A stretch of 64,000 nucleotides of DNA, from the NCBI GenBank assembly GCA_005223045.1, contig NJBM01000002.1:62001-126000 (forward strand). The letters are read 5' to 3'. Below are positions 53,412 to 61,565 of this stretch, one piece after another. Within the stretch, counting starts at the first letter, position 1, and every line of letters starts with the position of its first letter. The DNA comes from Planctomycetes bacterium B3_Pla (GTDB taxonomy: Bacteria > Planctomycetota > Phycisphaerae > Sedimentisphaerales > Anaerobacaceae). Under the pieces are notes generated by a model. That model was not told where the DNA came from, made no database searches, and saw only the letters and a list, made by a program, of their open reading frames with translations. The position numbers and the translations under genes were made by a program.

Positions 53412-53927
53412 ATAAGTAAACAAGAACTGAAGACAAACGGACGGATTAAGGCAAAAATAGTCCGCCTGATCGACGAATCGAACGATCAATTGGGGATTCT
53501 GGATATACGCGAGGCAATGGACAGGGCACGTGACGTCGGCCTGGATCTTGTCGAGGTCGCCCCTACGAGCGATCCGCCGGTTTGCCGAATAATGGATTAC
53601 GGCAAGTGGGTTTATGAACAGAAGCGCAAGACCCGTGAGGCCCAAAAGAAACACCATCGCCACAGCGCAACGCTGAAAGAAATCAGGCTAAGGCCCGAAA
53701 CCGACAAGCACGACCTGGACATGAAGCTCAAGCACGGGCGCGAGTTCCTGGAAAAAGGCCACAAACTGCAATTCACAATGTTCTTCCGTGGACGCCAGAT
53801 GCTGCACCGCGATCGCGGCTACGCTGTGCTCGAAGAGATCACCGAATCTCTCCAGGATTTGGCGAAAATAGAGCGGCCCGCCAGAATGGCTCACAGGCGA
53901 ATGACCCTGCTGCTCGTACCCAAGTAG
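53412..53927 (+). CDS. infC: Translation initiation factor IF-3, probable AUA start
   Basis: 171 residues from codon ATA at 53412. N-domain: T-N-G-R-I-K-A, L-G-I-L-D-I-R-E-A-M, D-P-P-V-C-R-I-M-D-Y-G. C-domain: L-K-E-I-R-L-R-P, H-D-L-D-M-K. IF-3 binds the 30S subunit and discriminates against non-AUG starts. I chose ATA because AAGGTGG (53399-53405) is well placed and the protein then starts at the usual spot. An in-frame TTG at 53382 would give 181 residues but has no ribosome site. A rare start would fit the known self-regulation of infC. It is separated from rpmI by a foreign insertion. Confidence 0.9.
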   Translation: MSKQELKTNGRIKAKIVRLIDESNDQLGILDIREAMDRARDVGLDLVEVAPTSDPPVCRIMDYGKWVYEQKRKTREAQKKHHRHSATLKEIRLRPETDKHDLDMKLKHGREFLEKGHKLQFTMFFRGRQMLHRDRGYAVLEEITESLQDLAKIERPARMAHRRMTLLLVPK

Positions 53928-54397
53928 CGAGGCTGTCACTTAACACATTTTGCTTGTCCCGGCACTGATTCTTTCATAGCTCAGATTGAGCCCCCGCAAT
54001 AGAACCACTCCAAGATAAGCGGCAATACACAATCGCATTGCCGCAGCAGCTTCGGACCCGAAGACGACGAGCTTTCCAATGCTTTTGTGCCGCATCGGTT
54101 CGAGGTTGTCATATTGCTTAGCTTGTATCTGTTGCGGAAAACAAAAACTAACGATGTCACCCCTGCGAAAGCAAGGGTCCAGAGCGAAGATGCTGGATTC
54201 CCGCTTCCGCGAGAATGACAAATACTGTTTCCGCAACAGATATTAGCCATTTGGCCGTTATTTTATCTCTTGACAGATCAAAGTCCCTATGTATTTTGTA
54301 AGGACACGGCAGCGGCATTGAGTTCCTCCAAATGACAAGAAGGTCGGGATATTATACGGAAACCATATATACATAGTTAGCATTACCGTTCAACGAG
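53928..54397. other. 470-bp gap holding a MITE-like element
   Basis: It includes the inverted-repeat element at 54126-54242, then AT-rich sequence leading to the foreign ORF at 54398. No gene seen. GCTCAATCTGAGC-like pairing occurs near 53982 but has no T-run. Confidence 0.45.
54126..54242. mobile_element. MITE-like element with 17/18-bp terminal inverted repeats
   Basis: The left end TATCTGTTGCGGAAAACA is repeated inverted at the right end (TGTTTCCGCAACAGATA), differing by one A. The core holds the widely dispersed GTCACCCCTGCGAAAGCA / CGCGAGAATGAC type inverted repeat. Total length is 117 bp with no ORF. It lies between infC and the foreign ORF. Confidence 0.75.
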
Positions 54398-55411
54398 ATG
54401 CTTGATCCTAAAATTAAACTGCTTCAACTTCGAAAGCTAAAGCATAACCATGGCCTTATTGCTATGCTCAATGGCCCTCTCTTGTCAAAGGGTGGTGCTC
54501 AGACAAAACTCTACACGGACCAGATTACTAAGCAGATTAATCACGCTGCTGAAGAATTTAATTGGTCACCGCCTCCACGTGCAAGAATGGCGGTAAGTTT
54601 TCGATTCTTCTCCGACCAGTATGATGCTCCTGAGATTTATAGCCTTGTCAAATACTACCTCGATCTTCTACAAGGCCCAGTATTTAAGGACGACCGACAG
54701 GTGCAATATATAGATGCATCTATATGGAGATCAACTCCTAAGACAGATAAAGCTTCATCACGGCTGTACGTTTACGTGAGACGTTTAAGTGAGTATTCTC
54801 GACTGTTAGATCTCTGCGCTGAATCTGATGCGTTTAGAAAAGAAAACGGCTCACCTATCATTCATCATCACTTAATTGACCAAGAGCATTGGGATGATGC
54901 TGATAAGCAATGCGATCTTCTCCGCTGCAATAGAATAATGGCTTACGATGTGCCTCATCATAATAATCCCTTTCTAAAAGAGTTTGTTATTGATTTCAAC
55001 AAACATCATCCCCTCATATTCGATTTTGGCTCTTTACCAAAGCGAGGACAGTCAAAACAATTCAAGGAAGAGATTGGCTCCTCTCTGTCGAAACTCATTA
55101 CAAATTATCTGCGTTCAAATAAGATACTCGTTCCAGTTGAATTTGATGTACAAGTTCCCAAATCGGCAGCAGCTCTTACTAAAGACCTTGACAATATTAT
55201 GATTACTATTTGTAGTGAGGCGAAGAAGCACTTAATTGACCCCAAGCTATTTATAAATGGCTATAGAATCTATGTTGCAGACAGGCTCGATGCGGATGGT
55301 GACTCAGGTCTGCAGGTTAAACTGCTTCCGGCCGGGGAGATAGAGTCATATAATGATAGAATTGAAAAGGCTATTGAATCTCTAGAGGAAACTCTTATTG
55401 ACCGCATGTGA
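54398..55411 (+). CDS. Unknown 337-aa protein, possible tandem RusA-like domains, inserted in the translation cluster
   Basis: Not confidently recognised. The N-terminal half contains I-Y-S-L-V-K-Y-Y-L-D-L-L with G-P-V-F-K-D-D-R-Q-V, similar to the acidic core of RusA Holliday-junction resolvases (K-x-x-L-D-x-L-x-G and x-D-D-x-x-V). The C-terminal half has K-S-A-A-A-L-T-K-D-L-D-N-I-M, like the RusA P-D-x-D-N motif. Both halves start with a G-P-L/F-G-S-L-x-K-x-G stretch, so an internal duplication is possible. The gene is AT-rich compared with infC and rpmI on either side. No helicase or nuclease partner is adjacent. Confidence 0.55.
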   Translation: MLDPKIKLLQLRKLKHNHGLIAMLNGPLLSKGGAQTKLYTDQITKQINHAAEEFNWSPPPRARMAVSFRFFSDQYDAPEIYSLVKYYLDLLQGPVFKDDRQVQYIDASIWRSTPKTDKASSRLYVYVRRLSEYSRLLDLCAESDAFRKENGSPIIHHHLIDQEHWDDADKQCDLLRCNRIMAYDVPHHNNPFLKEFVIDFNKHHPLIFDFGSLPKRGQSKQFKEEIGSSLSKLITNYLRSNKILVPVEFDVQVPKSAAALTKDLDNIMITICSEAKKHLIDPKLFINGYRIYVADRLDADGDSGLQVKLLPAGEIESYNDRIEKAIESLEETLIDRM

Positions 55412-55610
55412 CAGGGTGGCTAAATGCCAACAAGCAGTTTCAGTTGGACCTCGCTGACGCTCGGCCACTGAAACGCAACGTTATCCGATTTGTGTTGAGC
55501 TATGCCGGATTGGACGAGATTTAATGGTATGTATGAAGTTCGCTTCTGATTACGATCAAGTGCGGGAGAGGCAAGGGAAAGAGTAAAAAGGCGAAAGGCA
55601 GAAGACAGGC

Positions 55611-55668
55611 AATCAGGAAACCAGGATATCAGGGGGTGGGGATCAGGAGAGCAGGGAATCAGGAGGCA
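55611..55668 (+). repeat. Interspersed ~60-bp repeat, copy B
   Basis: It matches 14030-14089 with a few differences, including the CAGGGGGTGGG centre and GCAGGGAATCAGGAGGCA end. Confidence 0.75.
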
Positions 55669-55848
55669 AAGAGCATTGGAATATCCAATATCTAACAAGG
55701 AATATCCAATGTCGAAGTGCAAGTTCGTGCCCCATCGACTACGCTCAGGGCATGCTTGGTGTCTTCGTGGCTATCAGTCATTTATGAAAAACAAAACCGC
55801 CCTTCTCTGCGTTCTCCGCGATCTCCGCGGTTAATACAAAAGAATGAA

Positions 55849-55862
55849 AAAACAAAGCCAAT
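55849..55862 (+). repeat. AAAACAAAGCCAAT dispersed motif, copy 3
   Basis: A 14-base plus-strand match to the core of the motif at 20571 and 20660. Confidence 0.6.
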
Positions 55863-56006
55863 CGCCGGCCTTTGGCCGGAAATCCTAAGCCCTAAGCCCT
55901 CCATAAGGAGTCCTTTAGGACGAAATCCTAAATAAATTCGCTCTTCTCTGTGTTCTCTGTGGTCTCCTTCGACTCTGCTCAGGACGGCGTCTGTGGCTAT
56001 AAAAAT

Positions 56007-56022
56007 GCAAAACAAAGCCAAT
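56007..56022 (+). repeat. GCAAAACAAAGCCAAT dispersed motif, copy 4
   Basis: A 16-base plus-strand match about 100 bp before rpmI. Copies 3 and 4 lie in the opposite orientation to copies 1 and 2. Confidence 0.65.
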
Positions 56023-56121
56023 TTCCGGATTTTTTAGAGAAACTGCCGGTATGATGTTGACCTGACTCGGCAAATCGCGTATAGTACCGCGTTTACAGAT
56101 TCTTTTAAGGAAAGTAACTAA

Positions 56122-56316
56122 ATGCCTAAACAGAAGACCCACAAGGGCTTGCGCAAAAGAGTCAAGGTTACCGCTTCGGGCAAGGTCAAACGAAAACGCG
56201 CCGGCGCAGGCCATCTCATGAGCGTCAAGAACGCCAAACACCGAAGACGCGTCGGCGGTTCGGCCACGATGACTAGCGCAACAGCCAAGACGGCCAAGAT
56301 CGCACTCTGCAAATAG
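56122..56316 (+). CDS. rpmI: 50S ribosomal protein L35
   Basis: 64 residues, very basic: M-P-K-Q-K-T-H-K-G, then K-R-K-R-A-G-A-G-H. A small structural protein of the large subunit. The start follows AAGGAAAG, and rplT follows as usual. Normal order would put infC directly upstream; here about 2.2 kb intervene. Confidence 0.95.
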   Translation: MPKQKTHKGLRKRVKVTASGKVKRKRAGAGHLMSVKNAKHRRRVGGSATMTSATAKTAKIALCK

Positions 56317-56425
56317 CACCCTGACAATCGGATATTGACAGCGCTTGCTTCTCGGCTTGGGTACGTTCCCATTCAGCTGCCGCCAGCAAGCCTCAAAGAT
56401 TCAAGAATCTCAAAGGAAAGCTGAT

Positions 56426-56785
56426 ATGCCAAGAGTAAGAAAAGGCGCTGCAAGGCGCCAGGCAAAGAAACGAATCCTCAAAGCAGTAAAGGGCCATCGC
56501 GGCTCGGCGGGCCGGCTGTATCGGCTGGCCAAGGAAGCCGGCGTGCGGGCGGGCGTCAACGCCCGGATCGACCGCAAACGTCGAAAACGCGATTTCCGGG
56601 GCCTGTGGATCACCCGATTGAGCGCAGCCTGCCGGCAGCGGGACATAAGATACAGCAAGTTCATCAACGGCCTCAAGAAAGCCGGCATCGCCCTGAATCG
56701 GAAGATGCTGAGCGAAATCGCTATCGACGACCCGAAGGCTTTTGATGCCGTAGTCGAAGCCGCTAAGGCCGCAGCAGCGTCGTAA
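56426..56785 (+). CDS. rplT: 50S ribosomal protein L20
   Basis: 119 residues from the ATG at 56426 (AAAGGAAAG upstream); the open frame back to 56345 adds 27 unlikely residues. It begins M-P-R-V-R-K-G and contains A-K-K-R-I-L-K and F-R-G-L-W-I-T-R-L. L20 binds 23S rRNA early in assembly and in many bacteria represses its own cluster. pheS follows after 64 bp. Confidence 0.95.
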   Translation: MPRVRKGAARRQAKKRILKAVKGHRGSAGRLYRLAKEAGVRAGVNARIDRKRRKRDFRGLWITRLSAACRQRDIRYSKFINGLKKAGIALNRKMLSEIAIDDPKAFDAVVEAAKAAAAS

Positions 56786-56814
56786 ATCGTACCCGGCTGT
56801 CCTCTTGCAAACCA

Positions 56815-56849
56815 CGACATCCGACATACGAAATACGACATACGAAAAA
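56815..56849 (+). repeat. 35-bp leader repeat directly before pheS
   Basis: It ends CGAAATACGACATACGAAAAA immediately before ATG. It matches the 37825-37859 sequence (minus strand) at 28 of 35 positions. Confidence 0.7.
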
Positions 56850-57839
56850 ATGCTTGAGCAATTTGAAAAAACCGGCAACGACGCCCTTGCGGAATTGCAC
56901 CAAGTTACCGACATGGCCGCCCTGGAGGAGTTCCGCATAAAGTACTTAGGTCGAAAGGGGCAGGTCACTCAACTGCTAAGCCAGATAGGCAAGCTCCCGC
57001 CCGAGCAAAAGCCCCAGGCCGGCCAACTTGCCAACAAAGTCAAGAACGAGGTCACCAGGGCATTTGAGCAGTTGAAGGAAAACCTGCTGGCACAGCAGGA
57101 AAAGCCGCAAGAGCTTGTTGATGTTACCCTGCCGGGCATACCTGTGAACATCGGCAAAGCGCACGTCATTACTCAGACCTTGAATGAGTTGTTGGAGATA
57201 TTCGGCCGAATGGGATTCGGCGTTGCCTACGGCCCGGAAGTCGAGGATGAATGGCACAACTTTATCGCCTTGAATATCGGGCCCGAGCATCCAGCGAGGG
57301 ACCCTTCGGACAATTTCTACATAGATGACAACAGGTTGCTGCGAAGCCAGACCTCGACGATTCAGATTCGCGTGATGGAACGCACCAAGCCTCCCATTCG
57401 AATTGTGGCACCGGGACGGGTTTACCGCCCGGATACGGTCGATGCTACGCACATGTACATGTTTCATCAGCTCGAGGCGCTGGTTGTCGATGAGGGCGTC
57501 AGCATGGTGGACATGAAGACCACCATTGAGCAGTTTATCCATACGTTTTTTGGCCCTGAGACGAAGTGGCGATTCCGGCCGAGCTTCTTTCCCTTCACCG
57601 AGCCAAGCGCCGAAGTTGATTTGCTCATGAAAGACAAAACCGGCAACGAAAGCTGGGTCGAGATGGGCGGCTGCGGCATGGTTGATCCGAACGTGTTCGA
57701 CGCCGTGGGTATCGACAGCGAAAAGTACACCGGCTGGGCGTTCGGCTTCGGCATAGAACGCCTCGCCATGCGAAAGTACGGCATAACCGACATCCGCCTG
57801 CTATTCGAGAACGACCTGCGATTCCTGAGCCAATTCTGA
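56850..57839 (+). CDS. pheS: Phenylalanyl-tRNA synthetase alpha subunit
   Basis: 329 residues. An N-terminal coiled coil (~1-80) is followed by the class II core: the G-P-E-V-E-D-E-W-H-N-F segment, T-S-T-I-Q-I-R, H-Q-L-E-A-L-V-V-D and motif 3 G-W-A-F-G-F-G-I-E-R-L-A-M. I take the ATG at 56850; the frame extends to 56805, but that part is the 35-bp repeat. No pheT follows: the next gene is arfB-like, so the beta subunit must be encoded elsewhere. Confidence 0.95.
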   Translation: MLEQFEKTGNDALAELHQVTDMAALEEFRIKYLGRKGQVTQLLSQIGKLPPEQKPQAGQLANKVKNEVTRAFEQLKENLLAQQEKPQELVDVTLPGIPVNIGKAHVITQTLNELLEIFGRMGFGVAYGPEVEDEWHNFIALNIGPEHPARDPSDNFYIDDNRLLRSQTSTIQIRVMERTKPPIRIVAPGRVYRPDTVDATHMYMFHQLEALVVDEGVSMVDMKTTIEQFIHTFFGPETKWRFRPSFFPFTEPSAEVDLLMKDKTGNESWVEMGGCGMVDPNVFDAVGIDSEKYTGWAFGFGIERLAMRKYGITDIRLLFENDLRFLSQF

Positions 57840-57880
57840 TCTTCGGCGGCCATCCGCGGGCAGGTTTTGGAACGGACGCG

Positions 57881-58309
57881 ATGATTCAGATCGTTGACGA
57901 CATATCTATCCCGGAGGACGAGCTTGTTTTCAAGGCCTCTCGAAGCGGCGGGCCGGGAGGACAGAACGTCAACAAGGTCAATACCCGGGTGACGCTGTTT
58001 TTTGACGTGGAGAACTGCGAGAGTCTTTCCGGTACCCAGAAGCGGCGGATACTCACCCGGCTGGCAACGCGGATCGACAAAAACGGCGTGCTGAGAGTCG
58101 TTTCGCAAAAGTACCGGACTCAGAAGGCAAATCGAAGGGTGGCCGTCGAGCGGTTGCAGCAGTTGCTGGCTGATGCTCTGAAAATCAGGCCGGTACGAAA
58201 AAAGACCAGGATCCCGTATGCAGTCAAGCAGCGGCGATTGGAAGAGAAACGACAGCGAAGCCTGTTGAAGCAGCAGAGGGCCAGTAAGAACATAGCGGAG
58301 AATTTCTGA
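57881..58309 (+). CDS. arfB: ArfB-type peptidyl-tRNA hydrolase (ribosome rescue)
   Basis: 142 residues. The GGQ motif reads S-G-G-P-G-G-Q-N-V-N-K-V, and a basic C-terminal tail (R-R-L-E-E-K-R-Q-R-S-L-L-K-Q) would enter the empty mRNA channel. It lacks the codon-recognition domains of release factors, so it is the ArfB/YaeJ kind that frees peptides from stalled ribosomes. It lies 41 bp after pheS. Confidence 0.88.
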   Translation: MIQIVDDISIPEDELVFKASRSGGPGGQNVNKVNTRVTLFFDVENCESLSGTQKRRILTRLATRIDKNGVLRVVSQKYRTQKANRRVAVERLQQLLADALKIRPVRKKTRIPYAVKQRRLEEKRQRSLLKQQRASKNIAENF

Positions 58310-58338
58310 GTTTAGAGCCGGCGAACAAGGCAGAGGTT

Positions 58339-58437
58339 TTAGCGTTTCCGGCGGAGCACCAGAAAGACCACGATAGCCGTGATTATCATGATTACTATTA
58401 CTTCGTGTGGACCTAACAGCACGGCCACCAAATCCAT
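58339..58437 (-). CDS. 32-residue single-span membrane protein
   Basis: The minus-strand ATG at 58437 has GGGAG about 6 bp upstream. The product is one hydrophobic helix (V-I-V-I-M-I-I-T-A-I-V-V-F-L-V) between L-L-G-P-H-E and the basic end L-R-R-K-R. It looks like a TatA N terminus without the amphipathic helix, but no family can be assigned. The frame extends to 58545, but the upstream part has no signal character. Confidence 0.45.
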   Translation of the reverse strand: MDLVAVLLGPHEVIVIMIITAIVVFLVLRRKR

Positions 58438-58676
58438 TTCGTCTCCCTGATTATTAAACTTCTGCCCGACAGAGTCTGTTTCAGACGTTCGACCAACTGA
58501 GACTTTTATAGTCATTGTGGGCGAAAAGCAAGGGAAATACTCCACGTGACGGATGGTATTGAACTATCCGGGGATAAATCTGGCACAAAGATTCGATTTT
58601 TATTAGATTAAAGTGCGTACTGAATCGTCATAATAATAGCGAAGACTTATTCTATCGCTGATAAGGCTGAATTTAG

Positions 58677-59207
58677 ATGCTGGACGACAAGTGTCTGTTA
58701 CGGGAACTAAAGCACGGCAGTGAAGAGGCCCTGCATCAGATATACATGGAGTACAAAGATAACCTTCTGACAATAGCCACCGCCATGTTGTATGATAATG
58801 CCGCCGCCGAGGATGTTTTGCACGATGTTTTTGTATCATTCGCCGGCAGCGCCGGGGGCCTTGAACTTCGCGGCAGTCTGCGGAGCTACCTGACCACCAG
58901 TGTCGTCAACCGCGTCAGAGACAGGTACCGTAAGAAAAAGCATCACCTGGTTGAACTTGACGAGGCTCACCATGTCACGTCAGATTCAGGCGATCCTGAA
59001 CGCTCGGCAATATTCGACGAAGAATCCCGGCAATTGACCGATGCAATGGTGCAGCTTCCGTTGGAGCAGCGGGAGACGATTGTCCTGCACTTGAACGGCG
59101 GCATGAAATTTAAGGAGATAGCCCGAATGCAGGGCATTCCGACCAGCACAGTCCAGGGCAGATACCGTTACGGGCTCGGCAAACTGCGGAAGATATTAAA
59201 GGAGTGA
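58677..59207 (+). CDS. ECF-type RNA polymerase sigma factor
   Basis: 176 residues with sigma region 2 (Y-K-D-N-L-L-T-I-A-T-A, A-A-E-D-V-L-H-D-V-F) and region 4 (P-L-E-Q-R-E-T-I-V-L-H-L, F-K-E-I-A-R-M-Q-G-I-P-T-S-T-V). Its partner gene starts 7 bp downstream. It is unrelated in detail to the factor at 22030. Confidence 0.88.
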   Translation: MLDDKCLLRELKHGSEEALHQIYMEYKDNLLTIATAMLYDNAAAEDVLHDVFVSFAGSAGGLELRGSLRSYLTTSVVNRVRDRYRKKKHHLVELDEAHHVTSDSGDPERSAIFDEESRQLTDAMVQLPLEQRETIVLHLNGGMKFKEIARMQGIPTSTVQGRYRYGLGKLRKILKE

Positions 59208-59214
59208 TGAAAGA

Positions 59215-60102
59215 ATGAATCATGCGGACAATATAGAACGCCGAATAGAGCAATTGCACATAGCTACCGCCGCCGAGACCGACAAGCGGATTCTCGACGA
59301 TGCGTTCGTTGCCTTGCACAAGGGCCTTCAGAGCCAACGACTCAGCGTCCGGCAGATGATTGCAAACAGCCGGATAGTCAGACCGGCTGCGGTCGCTGCC
59401 GTGATTCTGATGGCTTTCGCCTTGCTCCTTAGCACGCTCAACAAAGAGGACGTTACTCTTGAATCGCTCCGCAGTACATTGGACAATGCCGGCAATATCT
59501 GCATTTCCACGTTTCAGGCGGGCCAGTCAGACCCGTCCCAGCAGGTGTGGACTTCACAGAATTTGAAAGTGCGACTGCTAAAAATCGGAAGCGGCGGCCA
59601 GGTACAGTTCGCTTTGTGGGACATTCCAAACAAAGTCAAAATGACAGTGTATCTGTCCACCGTTCAGACACAGCCATTGACCGAACAGATGCTGGCCGAA
59701 CTTGAGAAGTCTGTGACTCCATATTCAGATATAACTCCTTTCTCCCATATAAGAGACATTCCCGATAGTGCTCGATGGAGCCGCATAGACGATCCGGCCG
59801 TGGCGGCCGATGTCCCCGGCACGGAAGTCTATGAACTTGTCTGGACAGAGCAAGGCACGACATCTGAAATAGTTATATACAGGAAGTGGCGCGTTTTTAT
59901 AGGTGCGAGAACGAACCTGCCCGGAAGGGCCGAGTCGTATGTGAAATCCGAGCCTGGGCAGGAGTATAAGCTCGAGAGCTTTGTCATTATTACGTATCCC
60001 AGCGAGCGTGAAATTCAAGACCTTGTCGCGAATACATTTGGTCCGCCCGATAGTCGCAGGGACGGACCGGAATACAGGGGCACCCCCGGGGCAAACCGAT
60101 AA
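59215..60102 (+). CDS. Single-span membrane protein, probable anti-sigma partner
   Basis: 295 residues: an N-terminal cytoplasmic helix (1-55), one membrane span (~58-75, A-V-A-A-V-I-L-M-A-F-A-L-L-L) and an outer beta-rich domain. There is no zinc anti-sigma motif. Position directly after an ECF gene (7-bp gap) and topology support the role. Ligand unknown. Confidence 0.65.
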   Translation: MNHADNIERRIEQLHIATAAETDKRILDDAFVALHKGLQSQRLSVRQMIANSRIVRPAAVAAVILMAFALLLSTLNKEDVTLESLRSTLDNAGNICISTFQAGQSDPSQQVWTSQNLKVRLLKIGSGGQVQFALWDIPNKVKMTVYLSTVQTQPLTEQMLAELEKSVTPYSDITPFSHIRDIPDSARWSRIDDPAVAADVPGTEVYELVWTEQGTTSEIVIYRKWRVFIGARTNLPGRAESYVKSEPGQEYKLESFVIITYPSEREIQDLVANTFGPPDSRRDGPEYRGTPGANR

Positions 60103-60241
60103 GGCCCGGACAGCCTTCCTGTGACAATGCGGCTTCTAATGACACGTTATTTAGTTTGCGCGCGATGATTTCCAGTTATAATAGGCGGCAAAGACCGACA
60201 GGTGACAGAGAGAACGTATTGCTATCCGAGAGGAGATTGGC

Positions 60242-61561
60242 GTGCAAAAGCCTAACATAGTATTCGTTCACGTGGACCAGATGCATCATAAGGCCATCTC
60301 GGCTTATGGCTGCAAATATGTCAGTACTCCGAACATAGACAAAATTGCCGCCGAAGGTTACTCCTTCATGGAGTCTTATTCCGCCATGCCCCAGTGCTGC
60401 CCGGCGCGAGCAAGCTGGTTTACCGGGCGCATGTCGAAAGAGCACGGCGTAGTTGTCAACAGCTATCCCATGGATCCGAAAGTTCCCGATTTAGGCCAAT
60501 GGCTGCGCAAAACAGGCTACGAGACGGTTCACACAGGCAAATGGCACGTCAGCGGACGCAATGTCGCGCAGAGCTTCAAGGTCCTGCACCGCGGCTCCGG
60601 GCATGGGGAACTGGGAGATTCAACCGTGGCGCGTTCGGCGGTGGCATATCTGAACAATCGCTCCGGGGACAAACCTTTCTTTTTATCTATTGGCTTTCTG
60701 AATCCTCACGACTGTTGTTTCCCGGCTTCAATTGATGGGGGGCCGGGCAAGTACGCCTTTGCGATGAAGATCAAAGACAAGCTGCCTCCGCTGCCGGAGA
60801 ACTTCGACTACGACTACAAAACCAGCGGAACGCCGAAAACTCGAAGATGGAGCCTGATGGATTGGCGCTACTACATTTACAGCTATTATCGCATGTGCGA
60901 AATGGTCGATGCCGAGGTTGGCCGAGTTTACGATGCGATCCGCAACGGCCCGCACAGTGAAAATACGCTGTTCATCCTGACCTGCGATCACGGGGACGGG
61001 CTTGGTTTTCACGCAAAGGTAAGCAAGGGCTATCTCGAAGAAGAAGCAAGCCGAGTCCCCGCTATCGTTTCCTGGCCCGGCAAGGTCAAGCAAGGCGTGC
61101 GCGATACTCAACACCTGGTCTCGGGCGTTGACGTGGCAGCGACAGTCTGTGACTATGCCGGCGCACCGCCGCTGCCGAAGACGACTATCGCCAGAAGCTG
61201 GCGTCCCCTGCTCGAAGGTAAAGACGCCGCCTGGCGCGATTACGTTGTGTGCGAGACGTCTATCGGATCATTGTCGGCCTGTGTTAGAGACCTGCGATTC
61301 AAGAGCATCATCTATCCGGGCAAGACCAGGCTGTACGATATCAAGAACGATCCCCTGGAAATGAAAGACCTTGCAAGCGAACCGGAGTATGCCGCGGTAA
61401 AGAAGCGACATCGGGAGAATTTCAGGCAGTTTATCTCACAAATCGAAGTGTACCCGGGGCCTTCGGCTCCCATCAAGACCAAGGCCCGCAGGCGTGGCCC
61501 GAGGGCAAATCTCTACGGAGCTTACGTAAACTGGTATAAGAAAGTTAAAGCAGAAAGTTAG
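60242..61561 (+). CDS. Type I sulfatase (C-x-P-x-R type)
   Basis: 439 residues from GTG at 60242 (AGAGGAGA upstream). The formylglycine motif is C-C-P-A-R-A-S-W-F-T-G with Cys modified. Metal-binding residues include H-V-D-Q near the N terminus and T-C-D-H-G-D. No signal peptide is visible, unlike the sulfatase at 28430, so it may be cytoplasmic, or its signal is cryptic. The Tat protein gene follows 4 bp later. The nearest maturases are at 27291 and 35429. Confidence 0.88.
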   Translation: MQKPNIVFVHVDQMHHKAISAYGCKYVSTPNIDKIAAEGYSFMESYSAMPQCCPARASWFTGRMSKEHGVVVNSYPMDPKVPDLGQWLRKTGYETVHTGKWHVSGRNVAQSFKVLHRGSGHGELGDSTVARSAVAYLNNRSGDKPFFLSIGFLNPHDCCFPASIDGGPGKYAFAMKIKDKLPPLPENFDYDYKTSGTPKTRRWSLMDWRYYIYSYYRMCEMVDAEVGRVYDAIRNGPHSENTLFILTCDHGDGLGFHAKVSKGYLEEEASRVPAIVSWPGKVKQGVRDTQHLVSGVDVAATVCDYAGAPPLPKTTIARSWRPLLEGKDAAWRDYVVCETSIGSLSACVRDLRFKSIIYPGKTRLYDIKNDPLEMKDLASEPEYAAVKKRHRENFRQFISQIEVYPGPSAPIKTKARRRGPRANLYGAYVNWYKKVKAES

Positions 61562-61565
61562 AGCA

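Larger units (their letters stand above)
55412..56121. other. 710-bp repeat-rich, gene-free stretch before rpmI
   Basis: It holds copy B of the ~60-bp repeat (55611-55668), a direct repeat of GGAATATCCAAT (55678-55689 and 55699-55710), two decayed copies of a CTCTGTGTTCTCTGTGG-type sequence (~55802-55835 and ~55940-55970) and two GCAAAACAAAGCCAAT-type motifs. All are typical of interspersed junk seen in such genomes. No ORF can be supported. Confidence 0.6.
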
